The notes: generated from the letters alone by a model not told the origin. Positions 1 through 6,253 are shown, counted from the first letter of the stretch. The stretch: DNA of 10,290 nucleotides from Lentzea sp. (GCA_030146905.1 JASLAV010000081.1:1-10290); one strand, 5' to 3'. Numbers and translations are program-made.

Positions 1-1
1 A

Positions 2-40
2 AGCACCGAAACCCGCAGCGCGACCGTCTGGCGGGCCTGA
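2..40 (+). CDS. possible 3' end of an upstream + strand gene (partial)
   Basis: An open frame enters from the left edge and stops at TGA 38-40, giving the tail STETRSATVWRA. It ends three bases before the stop of the minus-strand VOC gene, a plausible convergent arrangement. Only about a dozen codons are visible, so neither family nor reality can be judged. Confidence 0.25.
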   Translation, partial: STETRSATVWRA

Positions 41-43
41 GCA

Positions 44-400
44 CTACACCACGACCAGGCAGAACGGGTGCCCCGCCGGGTCGGCGTAGACACGGCAGGC
101 GTCGTGCATCTCCCGCAGCTTCGTCGCACCGAGCTCCAGCACCAACGGCTCGGCGGCGTCCATGTCGGTCACCGCCACGTCGACGTGGACCTGCTGCGGA
201 TGCTCCTGACCGGGCCACCGCGGCGGCGAGTAGCCCTCCACCTGCTGGAACGACAGACGCCTGCCGTTCGCCGTGGCCAGGCTGACCCAGTCGGGACTGG
301 AGTCGACGACCTCCCCGCCGACGAGCCGCCGGTAGAACTCCGCGAGCACCACGGGCTCCTGGCAGTCGACCACCACGTCGTAGAAGTCACCGATCGCCAC
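44..400 (-). CDS. VOC-superfamily (glyoxalase/bleomycin-resistance fold) protein
   Basis: This gene encodes 118 residues, the usual size of a single two-module VOC protein. The N-terminal stretch DFYDVVVDCQEPVVLAEFYR is typical of the first beta-alpha unit of glyoxalase-like domains. The middle HVDVAVTDMDAAEPLVLELGA matches the start of the second module, and the end VYADPAGHPFCLVV is the characteristic closing strand. Known members bind a metal or small molecule in a cupped beta-sheet; these PAGHPFCL-type actinobacterial proteins are mostly of unknown substrate. The start is GTG at 400, preceded by a GAGGA ribosome-binding site about eight bases upstream. It lies 33 bases beyond the stop of the ZIP gene on the same strand, so the two may be co-transcribed. 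The substrate cannot be inferred. Confidence 0.85.
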   Translation of the reverse strand: MAIGDFYDVVVDCQEPVVLAEFYRRLVGGEVVDSSPDWVSLATANGRRLSFQQVEGYSPPRWPGQEHPQQVHVDVAVTDMDAAEPLVLELGATKLREMHDACRVYADPAGHPFCLVVV

Positions 401-433
401 CGCAGAATCCTCATTTCCGCCGGCACGGGCACG

Positions 434-1183
434 TCAGCCCAGACGTTCCACCACGAACGCGGTGAGAAACCCGGCCGTCGTGCACAGACCCGTGTACAGG
501 CGCGCACGCTCATAGGCCTCCGGGATCATCGTGTCCGCGATCATCGCCAGGATCGCCCCAGCGGCCACAGCCGTGATCACCGCGATGAGCTGCGGCGACG
601 CACCGTCGAGCAGCACGTTGCCCAGCGCGGCGGACACCCCGCTCGCCACCGCGATCACACCCCACACCCCGAACACGTACCCGGCCCCGCGACCCGCCCG
701 CTTCATGCCCGCCACGCTGGACAACCCCTCCGGGACGTTCGAGATGACCACCGCCGCCAGCATCGCCACACCCACCCCGCCGCCACCGAGCAACGACACA
801 CCCAGCACCACCGACTCCGGCACACCGTCCAGCAACGCCCCGACCGCGATCGCCGTGCCACTGCCCGCCTGATCGCCCTCCGACGGCTGGTCACTGCTGC
901 GCTTGCGATGCCGCGCACCCCGGCGCGCCAACAACCCGTTGGCCAGCACGTACACCACCGCACCACCCGCGAACCCCAGCGAGGTGGCCGGCAACCCGCC
1001 GGTCTGCTCGGCCTCGTCCATCAACTCGAACGCCGCAGCCGCCATCAACACCCCCGCGCCGAACGCCATCACGACGGCCACCACGTCACCGGGCACCCGC
1101 AGGAACCAGGCCACCAACGCGCCCAGCACCAGCGCACCGCCACCCGCCAAACCCCACAGACCCGCTTCCACCCACTGCGTCAT
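434..1183 (-). CDS. ZIP-family divalent metal permease
   Basis: This 249-residue membrane protein is of the ZIP (zinc/iron permease) family and probably imports or balances Zn2+ or a related divalent cation across the cytoplasmic membrane. Hydrophobic helices lie at about 6-28, 33-53, 68-84, 110-133, 136-158, 166-190, 197-218 and 228-247. A hydrophilic, charged loop at 86-110 (RRGARHRKRSSDQPSEGD) corresponds to the variable loop between helices 3 and 4. The two metal-path signatures are recognisable: DGVPES at 119-124, in place of the commoner HNxPEG, and NVPEG at 149-153; IADTMIPE follows at 215-222. The replacement of the first His-Asn pair by Asp-Gly may alter metal preference. The start is ATG at 1183 with only a weak purine stretch upstream. 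It is divergent from the WYL regulator gene, a possible controller. Confidence 0.88.
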   Translation of the reverse strand: MTQWVEAGLWGLAGGGALVLGALVAWFLRVPGDVVAVVMAFGAGVLMAAAAFELMDEAEQTGGLPATSLGFAGGAVVYVLANGLLARRGARHRKRSSDQPSEGDQAGSGTAIAVGALLDGVPESVVLGVSLLGGGGVGVAMLAAVVISNVPEGLSSVAGMKRAGRGAGYVFGVWGVIAVASGVSAALGNVLLDGASPQLIAVITAVAAGAILAMIADTMIPEAYERARLYTGLCTTAGFLTAFVVERLG

Positions 1184-1226
1184 GCACGCGGGATGACCTG
1201 CAACCCGGAGAAGAACACCTCGCGAT

Positions 1227-1249
1227 CACCAGTGCACGAGATCGTGGTG
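1227..1249. promoter_or_regulatory. overlapping short dyads in the divergent ZIP / WYL-regulator spacer
   Basis: The 109-base spacer between the divergent ZIP and WYL genes must hold both promoters. It contains CACCA (1227-1231) paired with TGGTG (1245-1249), and CACGA (1235-1239) paired with TCGTG (1242-1246). The two dyads overlap but do not share a centre. They could be an operator for the neighbouring regulator, but five-base arms are common by chance in DNA this GC-rich. I see no clear -35/-10 pair. Confidence 0.25.
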
Positions 1250-1292
1250 GTCCGACACCATTGCGGCCACACCCTGTCCTAAGGTTCCGGCC

Positions 1293-2237
1293 ATGCTGGA
1301 AACCTCGGCACGCCTGCTGCGCCTGCTGGCCCTGCTGCAGTCCCGCCGCGACTGGCAAGGCAGCGAACTGGCCGACGAACTCCACATCAGCCCGCGCACG
1401 GTCCGCCGCGACGTCGACCGCCTCCGCGAACTCGGCTACCCCGTCAACGCCACCACCGGCTCCTTCGGCGGCTACCGCCTCGGCGCCGGCGCCGAACTGC
1501 CCCCGCTGCTGCTCGACGACAACGAAGCCGTCGCCGTCGCCGTGGCCCTGCGCACCACACCGGTCACCGGCCTCGAAGAAGTCTCCCTGCGAGCCCTGCT
1601 CAAACTCGAACAAGTACTGCCCTCACGGCTGCGCCACCACGTGTCCGCCCTCGAACACGTCGAACAGGTCCCACGCGACCACCCGGCCCCCGCCGTCGAC
1701 CCCGAACTGCTGACCACCCTCGCCACCGTCTGCCGCGACAGCGAGACCATCCGCTTCGACTACCACTCCCACGACGGCACCCCCACCCGCCGCCGCGCCG
1801 AACCCCACCGCCTCGTGAACTGGGGCCGCCGCTGGTACCTCGTCGCCTGGGACTGCGACCGCGCGGACTGGCGCAGCTTCCGCGTCGACCGCATCACACC
1901 ACCGGCACCACCCTTCGGCCCCCGCTTCACCCCGCGCGAACTCGACGCCACCACCTTCGTCGCCTCCCGCGTCACCTCCGCCGCCTGGCGCTTCCAAGCC
2001 CGCGTCCTCATCCACGCACCCGCCGCAGAGGTCGCCGCCCGCATCAACGCCGCCATCGGCACCGTCGAAGCCGTCGACCCCTCGACATGCCTGCTCGTCA
2101 CCGGCTCCGACTCCGTGGAAACCCTCGCCGTGTGGATCGGCATGCTCGGCTTCGACTTCGAGATCACCTCACCACCGGAACTGGTGCAACACGTCCGCAC
2201 CCTTGCGGCCCGGTACGCACGGGCCGTACAAGACTGA
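1293..2237 (+). CDS. WYL-domain transcriptional regulator (YafY/PafC type)
   Basis: This 314-residue DNA-binding regulator has the full length of the family. A winged helix-turn-helix at about 4-65 contains ELADELHISPRTVRRDVDRL, followed by the wing sequence SFGGYRLG. A linker leads to the WYL domain at about 138-205, with the signature RRWYLVAWDCDRADWRSFRVDRI at 179-201. A WCX-type C-terminal domain covers about 230-314. WYL domains are ligand-sensing, SH3-like folds often controlling stress, DNA-damage or defence genes; the ligand here is unknown. ATG at 1293 has AAGG about seven bases upstream and gives the canonical N-terminus. It is divergent from the ZIP permease and followed after two bases by a small gene. 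Its codons end mainly in C, unlike the G-ending codons of the + genes right of dif. Confidence 0.92.
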   Translation: MLETSARLLRLLALLQSRRDWQGSELADELHISPRTVRRDVDRLRELGYPVNATTGSFGGYRLGAGAELPPLLLDDNEAVAVAVALRTTPVTGLEEVSLRALLKLEQVLPSRLRHHVSALEHVEQVPRDHPAPAVDPELLTTLATVCRDSETIRFDYHSHDGTPTRRRAEPHRLVNWGRRWYLVAWDCDRADWRSFRVDRITPPAPPFGPRFTPRELDATTFVASRVTSAAWRFQARVLIHAPAAEVAARINAAIGTVEAVDPSTCLLVTGSDSVETLAVWIGMLGFDFEITSPPELVQHVRTLAARYARAVQD

Positions 2238-2239
2238 CC

Positions 2240-2506
2240 ATGGCCATCACGGGACGGGACATCGAGCACCTGCTCTACACCGACACACCCGACCCGGTCC
2301 TGGTCGTGCACCAGGGCGCGACGCAGATCGTCGCCTCCGACGAACTGGAAGACCACACCGGCGCCGTGGTGGTGTGCTCCCGCTCCGAGGTCCTGCGGCA
2401 CGTGGGGGAGCGGGACCTCAGCGAAGCCGAACTGACGGCGATCGCGGCCACACTGGAAGCGGCCATCCAAGACCCGCACCAACCGCGACCGCTCTGGCCC
2501 GCCTGA
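2240..2506 (+). CDS. small conserved-looking protein of unknown function, coupled to the WYL regulator
   Basis: This encodes 88 residues starting at ATG 2240, two bases after the regulator's TGA, so translation is probably coupled. I do not recognise a family. It is acidic and soluble-looking, with no signal peptide or membrane segment. The sequence reads as beta strands (DPVLVVHQGATQIVASDEL, GAVVVCSRSEVLRHV) followed by a helix (SEAELTAIAATLEAAIQD). Codon third positions are strongly GC, supporting a real gene. It may accompany the regulator, but no activity can be assigned. It ends 19 bases before the convergent CadD-type gene. Confidence 0.72.
   Translation: MAITGRDIEHLLYTDTPDPVLVVHQGATQIVASDELEDHTGAVVVCSRSEVLRHVGERDLSEAELTAIAATLEAAIQDPHQPRPLWPA
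2404..2410 (+). other. GGGGGAG polar heptamer 1, pointing towards dif
   Basis: This copy lies inside the 88-residue gene (GTG GGG GAG). It is the copy furthest from dif on the left, about 2.5 kb away, and sits in a C-rich stretch of the + strand. Confidence 0.6.
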
Positions 2507-2525
2507 CCGAACCCGGCCACGCCCC

Positions 2526-3077
2526 TCAGCCCGAGAACAACACCACCAGACCGATCACGATCAACACCACCGGCAACGCCACGTGCCCCCACCGGGCCAA
2601 CGCCCGCGCCACCACCTGACGCGAAGCCAGGAACCAGCCCGCCAGGCACCACACACCCACCAGGGCCAGGAACACCACCACGTAGAGCCACAAGGCGTCC
2701 GCCACCGTGAAGACCGGGACGTAGACGCCGATGTTGTCACCGCCGTTCGCAAGCGTCACACCCGCCACCGCGAGGACACCCGGAGCCGCGGAGAGCTCGT
2801 CGGAGTCATCGGAGCCACGCCACAGCGACCAAGCGGCCTTCACACCCAGCACCAAGGGGATGAGCCCCAGCCACGGCCGGAACTGCGCGGGAAGCAACGA
2901 CGCACCAAGAGCACCGAGCACCGCCACCGCGAGGATCCCCGCGAAACCCAGGTACTGACCCACGACGACCCGCCAGGCCGACCTGGCACGCGAGAAGAAC
3001 AGCGCGAGGACCACCAGGTCGTCGACGTTCGTCACCACGAACATCCCCGCCGCCTGACCGATCACCCCAAGATCCAC
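2526..3077 (-). CDS. CadD-type cadmium-resistance / cation transporter family membrane protein
   Basis: This is a small integral membrane protein, 183 residues from GTG at 3077. It resembles the CadD family within the LysE-like transporter superfamily, whose characterised members confer cadmium resistance. Family marks are the N-terminal helix with TNVDDLVVL (16-24) and a second internal-repeat motif LANGGDNIGVYVP (109-121). About five hydrophobic segments lie near 4-28, 39-62, 67-86, 101-122, 127-150 and 166-182. An in-frame ATG at 3122 would add 15 arginine- and cysteine-rich residues that do not look like the family, so GTG 3077 is preferred, although no strong ribosome-binding site precedes it. 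With a ZIP permease nearby it hints at a metal-handling neighbourhood. The substrate is inferred from family only. Confidence 0.82.
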   Translation of the reverse strand: MDLGVIGQAAGMFVVTNVDDLVVLALFFSRARSAWRVVVGQYLGFAGILAVAVLGALGASLLPAQFRPWLGLIPLVLGVKAAWSLWRGSDDSDELSAAPGVLAVAGVTLANGGDNIGVYVPVFTVADALWLYVVVFLALVGVWCLAGWFLASRQVVARALARWGHVALPVVLIVIGLVVLFSG

Positions 3078-3097
3078 GGCGGAAATTCTGCAGCACC

Positions 3098-3314
3098 GAC
3101 GCCATCGGACTCGAAACAGCACTCGAACTCACCGCGGAGGCAGGGAAGCCGGCACAGTTCCTGCACGCCTACCTCGGCTCACTCGACCACGTGCACGCAC
3201 TCACCGCACGGATCGCCGCGCGGGGGAGCCGGACCTGCTCGTCAACGACCAGCAGACCGGCTCCACACCGCACACCCCTACCTCGCCGCCCTCCTGCGAG
3301 GACTACACGCCTGA
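3098..3314 (+). pseudogene. decayed gene remnant with at least two frame changes
   Basis: This stretch has protein-like pieces in different frames but no usable start. The first piece, about 3098-3220, reads DAIGLETALELTAEAGKP, then QFLHAYLGSLDHVHALTARIA. At the G5 run 3222-3226 good codon usage shifts to a frame reading EPDLLVNDQQTGST. The last piece, about 3263-3314, reads RLHTAHPYLAALLRGLHA and stops at TGA 3312. The pieces look like helices of one soluble protein, loosely like the C-terminal part of a TetR-type regulator, but I do not recognise the family. It overlaps the end of the LLM oxidoreductase gene by 12 bases. A sequencing error could mimic one frameshift, less easily two plus a missing start. 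Confidence 0.45.
3222..3228 (+). other. GGGGGAG polar heptamer 2, pointing towards dif
   Basis: This copy sits in the decayed gene remnant, exactly at the first apparent frame change. It is intact even though the surrounding reading frame is broken, which fits selection on the DNA word rather than on protein. Confidence 0.6.
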
Positions 3315-4100
3315 CCGCGGGGGACCGGCCGCCACGAACGCCCGCAACTCCTCCAACTCCAGCGCACCACCATCAGTCAACAACCACGTCACCCCCGCCT
3401 CCTCGTACTCCCGCACCCCCTGCGGCAACACACCACCACCCCACAACGCCACATCACCGTCGACCGGCCCACCCGACGCCACGAAATCAGCCTTCACCCG
3501 CGCCGCGTCGGCAGGGGAGAGCACCACCAGCCCGTCCTCCCCGAACGTCGCCGGCACCACACCCGCCGCCTGCGCCGCCGCACGGAACGGCGTCTCACGC
3601 GGCCAGATCCCGCCCACCCAGATCGGCACCTCCACCGGCTCCAACCGCACGCCCGACACCTGGAACAGCGGACCCCGGTGCTCCACCACCTCACCCGACA
3701 ACAACGCCCGCAGCAGCTCCACACCCTCGGACATCGCCTCCGCCCGCGACACCCGCTCGCCGAAGGGGGAGAAGTCCTGCGGCACACCCGCACCCACACC
3801 CAGGACCAACCGCCCACCCGACAACCGCTGCAACGTCGACGCCTCCAACGCCACCTTCCACGGACGCCGACGCCCCAACGACGTCACCAACGGCCCCAGC
3901 CGGATCGACGACGTCCGCGCCGCCACCGCACCCAACGCCACCCACACGTCCGCCACCACCGGCTCACCCGGCACCACCACGTGGTCCCACAGGAAGAACC
4001 CGTCCCACCCCGCCTCCTCCGCGGCGACGGCGAGCGACACCAGCACCGAAGGGTCACCCAGCGACGAGCCGAACGAAGGCACATAGATCGCATAGCGCAT
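3303..4100 (-). CDS. LLM-class flavin- or F420-dependent oxidoreductase
   Basis: This is a 265-residue luciferase-like TIM-barrel enzyme that should use reduced FMN or coenzyme F420 to oxidise or reduce an unknown small molecule in the cytoplasm. The N-terminus MRYAIYVPSFG, then LAVAAEEAGWDGFFLWDHV at about 28-46, is typical. So are RLGPLVTSLGRRRPWKVALEASTL at about 75-98, where strand 4 leads into the substrate pocket, and SGGRLVLGVGAGVPQDF. IPIWVGG-like sequence (PIWVGGIWPRETPFRAAA) marks the later barrel. Actinobacteria have many paralogues, often F420-dependent; the cofactor cannot be settled here. ATG 4100 is preferred over an in-frame ATG at 4139 because the 13 extra residues are foreign to the family. 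Neither start has a good ribosome-binding site, so the message may be leaderless. Confidence 0.9.
   Translation of the reverse strand: MRYAIYVPSFGSSLGDPSVLVSLAVAAEEAGWDGFFLWDHVVVPGEPVVADVWVALGAVAARTSSIRLGPLVTSLGRRRPWKVALEASTLQRLSGGRLVLGVGAGVPQDFSPFGERVSRAEAMSEGVELLRALLSGEVVEHRGPLFQVSGVRLEPVEVPIWVGGIWPRETPFRAAAQAAGVVPATFGEDGLVVLSPADAARVKADFVASGGPVDGDVALWGGGVLPQGVREYEEAGVTWLLTDGGALELEELRAFVAAGPPRSGV
3765..3771 (+). other. GGGGGAG polar heptamer 3, pointing towards dif
   Basis: This copy lies within the LLM oxidoreductase gene, on the strand opposite to its coding sense, where the gene reads TCC CCC for Ser-Pro. Confidence 0.6.
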
Positions 4101-4143
4101 GCCCCGAGTGTGGCAAGCACCCCCGACAAGATCATTCACACGC

Positions 4144-4150
4144 GGGGGAG
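4144..4150 (+). other. GGGGGAG polar heptamer 4, pointing towards dif
   Basis: This copy is in the short spacer between the LLM oxidoreductase and DinB genes, so no codon requirement explains it. It is about 750 bases from dif, the nearest copy on the left. Confidence 0.6.
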
Positions 4151-4166
4151 CAGCACCAACGCCGGA

Positions 4167-4697
4167 TCAGCGCCCCTCGCCGATCGCACCGTCCAACTGC
4201 TCCCTGAGGATGTCCGCATGCCCCGCGTGGCGAGCCGTCTCCGTCACGACGTGCACCAGAACGTTGAACAACATCACGTCAGGACGCGGCCACCACGGCA
4301 CATGACCAGGCGAATCCACCGCAAGAGCAGAAATCGACGCATCCGAATGCGCCCACACGCGCCGATAACGACCCACGATCTCCTCACGCGTCTCCTCATC
4401 AGTCGCCCTCATGTCCGCACCACGCGCCGCAAGGTCGTCCCACCGCGGCATCGGCTCCGGAAACGGCCGCCCGAACACCTCGCCGAAGTACCGGGACTCC
4501 GACAACGTCAGGTGCTTCACCAACCCGAGCAGGTTCGTCCCGGACGCCGTCAGCGGACGACGCACGTCCGCCTCGGCCAGACCGTCGAGCTTCCACAGCA
4601 TCACCTCGCGCAACTCACGCAGATCGCTGTGCAGATACGCCTTCGCGAAGTCATCGATCACAGCCGTGCAGCCTGCCACGCGCGTCTCTAACGCCAC
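4167..4697 (-). CDS. DinB-like protein (DUF664)
   Basis: This gene encodes 176 residues with the four-helix DinB/YfiT-like fold. The signatures are LLGLVKHLTLSESRYFGEVFG (about 56-76) and the C-terminal HVVTETARHAGHADILREQL (149-168). The likely metal ligands are His62, with His149, His157 or His160 from the second motif. Members are metal-binding and many are thiol-dependent transferases using mycothiol or bacillithiol; this subgroup has no established substrate. The start is GTG at 4697 with no obvious ribosome-binding site. It reads away from dif and is separated from the LLM gene by 66 bases on the same strand. Confidence 0.88.
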   Translation of the reverse strand: MALETRVAGCTAVIDDFAKAYLHSDLRELREVMLWKLDGLAEADVRRPLTASGTNLLGLVKHLTLSESRYFGEVFGRPFPEPMPRWDDLAARGADMRATDEETREEIVGRYRRVWAHSDASISALAVDSPGHVPWWPRPDVMLFNVLVHVVTETARHAGHADILREQLDGAIGEGR

Positions 4698-4900
4698 GGT
4701 GACGAAAGAGCGCGTCAGTGAAGCGGCAGAAGGGACCGTCAGCGGCCCGGACGGCTGGAACTCCCGTGGGCGGCGCGTCCACGTCGACGGCCCGTCCGCA
4801 GCGGTGCGAGGCAGCGCGAACTGCGGCGCGCACTGCGGGGCGGCCGACGCGGGCCCACAGGCGTGGCGGGAGAGACTCCGAGGAGGGCCCGATCCACGTT

Positions 4901-4928
4901 ACTTGACATAATGTAGATTATCGGCGAA
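4901..4928 (-). other. dif: chromosome-dimer-resolution site dif (XerC/XerD recombination site)
   Basis: Read on the minus strand, the 28 bases split as an XerC-side arm TTCGCCGATAA (4918-4928), a six-base central region TCTACA (4912-4917) and an XerD-side arm TTATGTCAAGT (4901-4911). This arm-spacer-arm architecture, and the base sequence itself, agrees with the actinobacterial dif consensus as I remember it. Against the reverse complement of E. coli dif I count about 19 of 28 identities. The core reads ATAAT-GTAG-ATTAT. Chromosome dimers are resolved here by XerC and XerD under control of the FtsK translocase during division. A tyrosine recombinase gene begins about 320 bases to the right, and polar GGGGGAG words converge on the site from both sides. 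dif marks the replication terminus. Confidence 0.92.
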
Positions 4929-4979
4929 ACGGCGACCTGCGGAGATCGTTCCGGAAGTGGTTCGCCGCCGTGTGTTGGC

Positions 4980-5028
4980 GCGTCTGCAAGCATCGGCCGA
5001 CGGGCAGGCCGGCCGTCCTCGCAGACGC
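4980..5028. repeat. imperfect inverted repeat beside dif
   Basis: GCGTCTGC at 4980-4987 is the exact reverse complement of GCAGACGC at 5021-5028. Inside it GACGG (4999-5003) pairs with CCGTC (5013-5017). The structure begins about 50 bases from the dif edge. It could form a stem-loop or bind a protein, but no T-run follows to make it a terminator, and in this GC content it may be chance. Confidence 0.35.
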
Positions 5029-5176
5029 CTCAACATCCTCCTCGTCCTCGGCGGTGCCGGAGCGCGGTCGACACCGACGAGTCGTCAGAGAGACGTACGC
5101 AGAGGGACGCCATTACGCTCACGATCCCCGACAAGTGACGCCACCTGGTCCAGCGCCCGGCAAACCGGGCGAAACG

Positions 5177-5226
5177 GACATTTCATGCATAATCGCCATT
5201 ATCCAGCACAAGCGCGCGGAAATGTC
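5177..5226. promoter_or_regulatory. nested inverted repeats at the start of the recombinase gene
   Basis: An outer pair, GACATTTC (5177-5184) and GAAATGTC (5219-5226), encloses an inner dyad ATAAT-CGCC-ATTAT (5189-5202). The inner dyad has the same five-base arms and four-base spacing as the dif core but differs in the flanking arms and spacer: aligned to dif it matches 13 of 28 bases. It lies directly upstream of the preferred recombinase ATG 5251. It could be an autoregulatory operator, a secondary Xer-like binding site, or a relic of a duplicated site. Confidence 0.45.
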
Positions 5227-5250
5227 GGTGCTGTGCGGTACAAGATCCAT

Positions 5251-6210
5251 ATGCACGTGCTCGCCGCCCAGGACGCCTTCTTCCTCGCCCGCCGGACCCG
5301 CAAGGACTCCCCGCACACCACAGCGGCCTACCAGCGCGATCTCTCCGGCGTGAACGCACTCCTGGCCGAGACGCTCCTCTCCCCCGTCGAAGACCTCACG
5401 GTCGCCGACCTCACCGGCGCGAACCTCCGCAATGCTTTCGGGTTGTTCGCCGACACCCACGCCAAGAGCTCCGTGCTGCGGGCCTGGTCGACGTGGAACC
5501 AGTTCCTGACGTTCTGCGTGGCGGAGGACCTCATCGCCGGCAACCCGATGGGTGCGGTGGCCCGCCCGAAGACCCCTCCCCTCGTGCCCAAGCCGTTGCG
5601 GGGTGAGGACACGCCCGAGCAGTTGCTGACGGCGGCCGCGGAGGGTGCGCGCAAGGGTCGTGACCCGTGGCCGGAGCGGGATGTGCTGGTCATCGCGCTG
5701 GGGTTGGTCGCGGGGTTGCGCAGTGCGGAGATGCGCACGTTGACGCTGGCGAGCATCGTGGGGCGTGAGGGTGACAAGAGGTTGCACGTGAAGGGCAAGG
5801 GCAATCGTGACCGGTCGGTGCCGATCGAGCCGCCGATGGAGCGGATCGTGGAGGCTTACCTGGCGAGTTGCCGGAGTCGTTTTCCGCAGGGGCGGTTCGA
5901 CCGGGACAGCGCGTTGTTGCGGGATCGGCACGGTGAGCCGATCGGGCGTGGTGGGTTGGAGTACCTGGTGAAGTCGTGTTTCCGGTGGGCGGGGTTGAAC
6001 GACCGGGTGCCGACGGGGGCGAATCTGCACGCGTTGCGGCACACGTTCGCGACGCGGCTGGCGGAGGACGGTGCGTCGGCGAGCGAGATCATGGCGTTGC
6101 TGGGGCATGCGAGTCTGGCGACGAGTCAGAACTACATCGAGGCGACGGCGCGGGAGCGGCGGGCCGCGGTGGCGAGCAATCGGACGTATCGGGCGCTCAA
6201 GGACATGTAG
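5251..6210 (+). CDS. tyrosine recombinase of the XerC/XerD type, encoded beside dif
   Basis: This is a 319-residue site-specific recombinase that breaks and rejoins DNA through a 3'-phosphotyrosine. The N-terminal SAM-like core-binding domain (about 1-105) contains KDSPHTTAAYQRDL. The catalytic domain (about 120-305) has the complete set: Arg157 (GLVAGLRSAE), Lys183 (VKGKGNRDR), His260-x-x-Arg263 (HALRHTFATRL), His286 (LLGHAS) and Tyr295 (SQNYIEA). The length is that of Xer proteins rather than of larger phage integrases. ATG 5251 gives the usual Xer N-terminus; ATG 5185 in the same frame would add 22 residues but lies within the nested dyads. No good ribosome-binding site precedes either. 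Its position about 320 bases from dif recalls XerS and XerH, which are encoded next to their sites. It may instead be an extra recombinase left by a mobile element. Its early codons are C-rich and its later codons G-rich. Confidence 0.92.
   Translation: MHVLAAQDAFFLARRTRKDSPHTTAAYQRDLSGVNALLAETLLSPVEDLTVADLTGANLRNAFGLFADTHAKSSVLRAWSTWNQFLTFCVAEDLIAGNPMGAVARPKTPPLVPKPLRGEDTPEQLLTAAAEGARKGRDPWPERDVLVIALGLVAGLRSAEMRTLTLASIVGREGDKRLHVKGKGNRDRSVPIEPPMERIVEAYLASCRSRFPQGRFDRDSALLRDRHGEPIGRGGLEYLVKSCFRWAGLNDRVPTGANLHALRHTFATRLAEDGASASEIMALLGHASLATSQNYIEATARERRAAVASNRTYRALKDM
5379..5385 (-). other. GGGGGAG polar heptamer 5 (CTCCCCC on +), pointing towards dif
   Basis: This copy is in the N-terminal part of the recombinase gene (CTC TCC CCC for Leu-Ser-Pro). 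It is the nearest copy on the right, about 450 bases from dif. Confidence 0.6.
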
Positions 6211-6253
6211 CGGGGTTCTACCGCGGTGCGGGACTCTCGGTGCGGACGTGTGG

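Larger units (their letters stand above)
4698..5250. other. intergenic terminus region without a convincing gene
   Basis: About 550 bases lie between the DinB-like gene and the recombinase start. Open frames here have amino-acid content typical of random GC-rich translation (Arg, Ala and Gly runs) and no family marks. What is recognisable is the dif site at 4901-4928, an inverted repeat at 4980-4987/5021-5028, and nested dyads at 5177-5226 just before the recombinase. The dif core is the most AT-rich patch nearby. Confidence 0.7.

Noticed and set aside
68..1282. 404-residue + strand open frame over the VOC and ZIP genes
   Set aside because: Its composition is dominated by Arg and His, and the opposite strand has two recognisable proteins.
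402..3091. Similar blocks near the VOC start (GCAGAAT-cctc-ATTTCCGCC, 402-421) and the CadD-type start (GCAGAATTTCCGCC on -, 3078-3091)
   Set aside because: The copies are in opposite orientation relative to their genes and differ by a small insertion. A shared operator is possible, but two copies are too few to claim.
3191..4207. 338-residue + strand open frame rich in Pro, Thr and His over the LLM gene
   Set aside because: Low-complexity shadow of the LLM oxidoreductase. Only its first codons, belonging to the decayed remnant, look protein-like.
4903..4908. TTGACA as a -35 promoter box
   Set aside because: It is part of the XerD-side arm of dif, and at 17-18 bases downstream there is no -10-like sequence (GAAACG).
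4901..5700. Reading the C-to-G switch and divergent genes as a replication origin
   Set aside because: No dnaA, dnaN or gyrase genes, no cluster of DnaA boxes and no AT-rich unwinding region are visible, whereas a strong dif match is present. Reversed skew at a terminus explains the data better.
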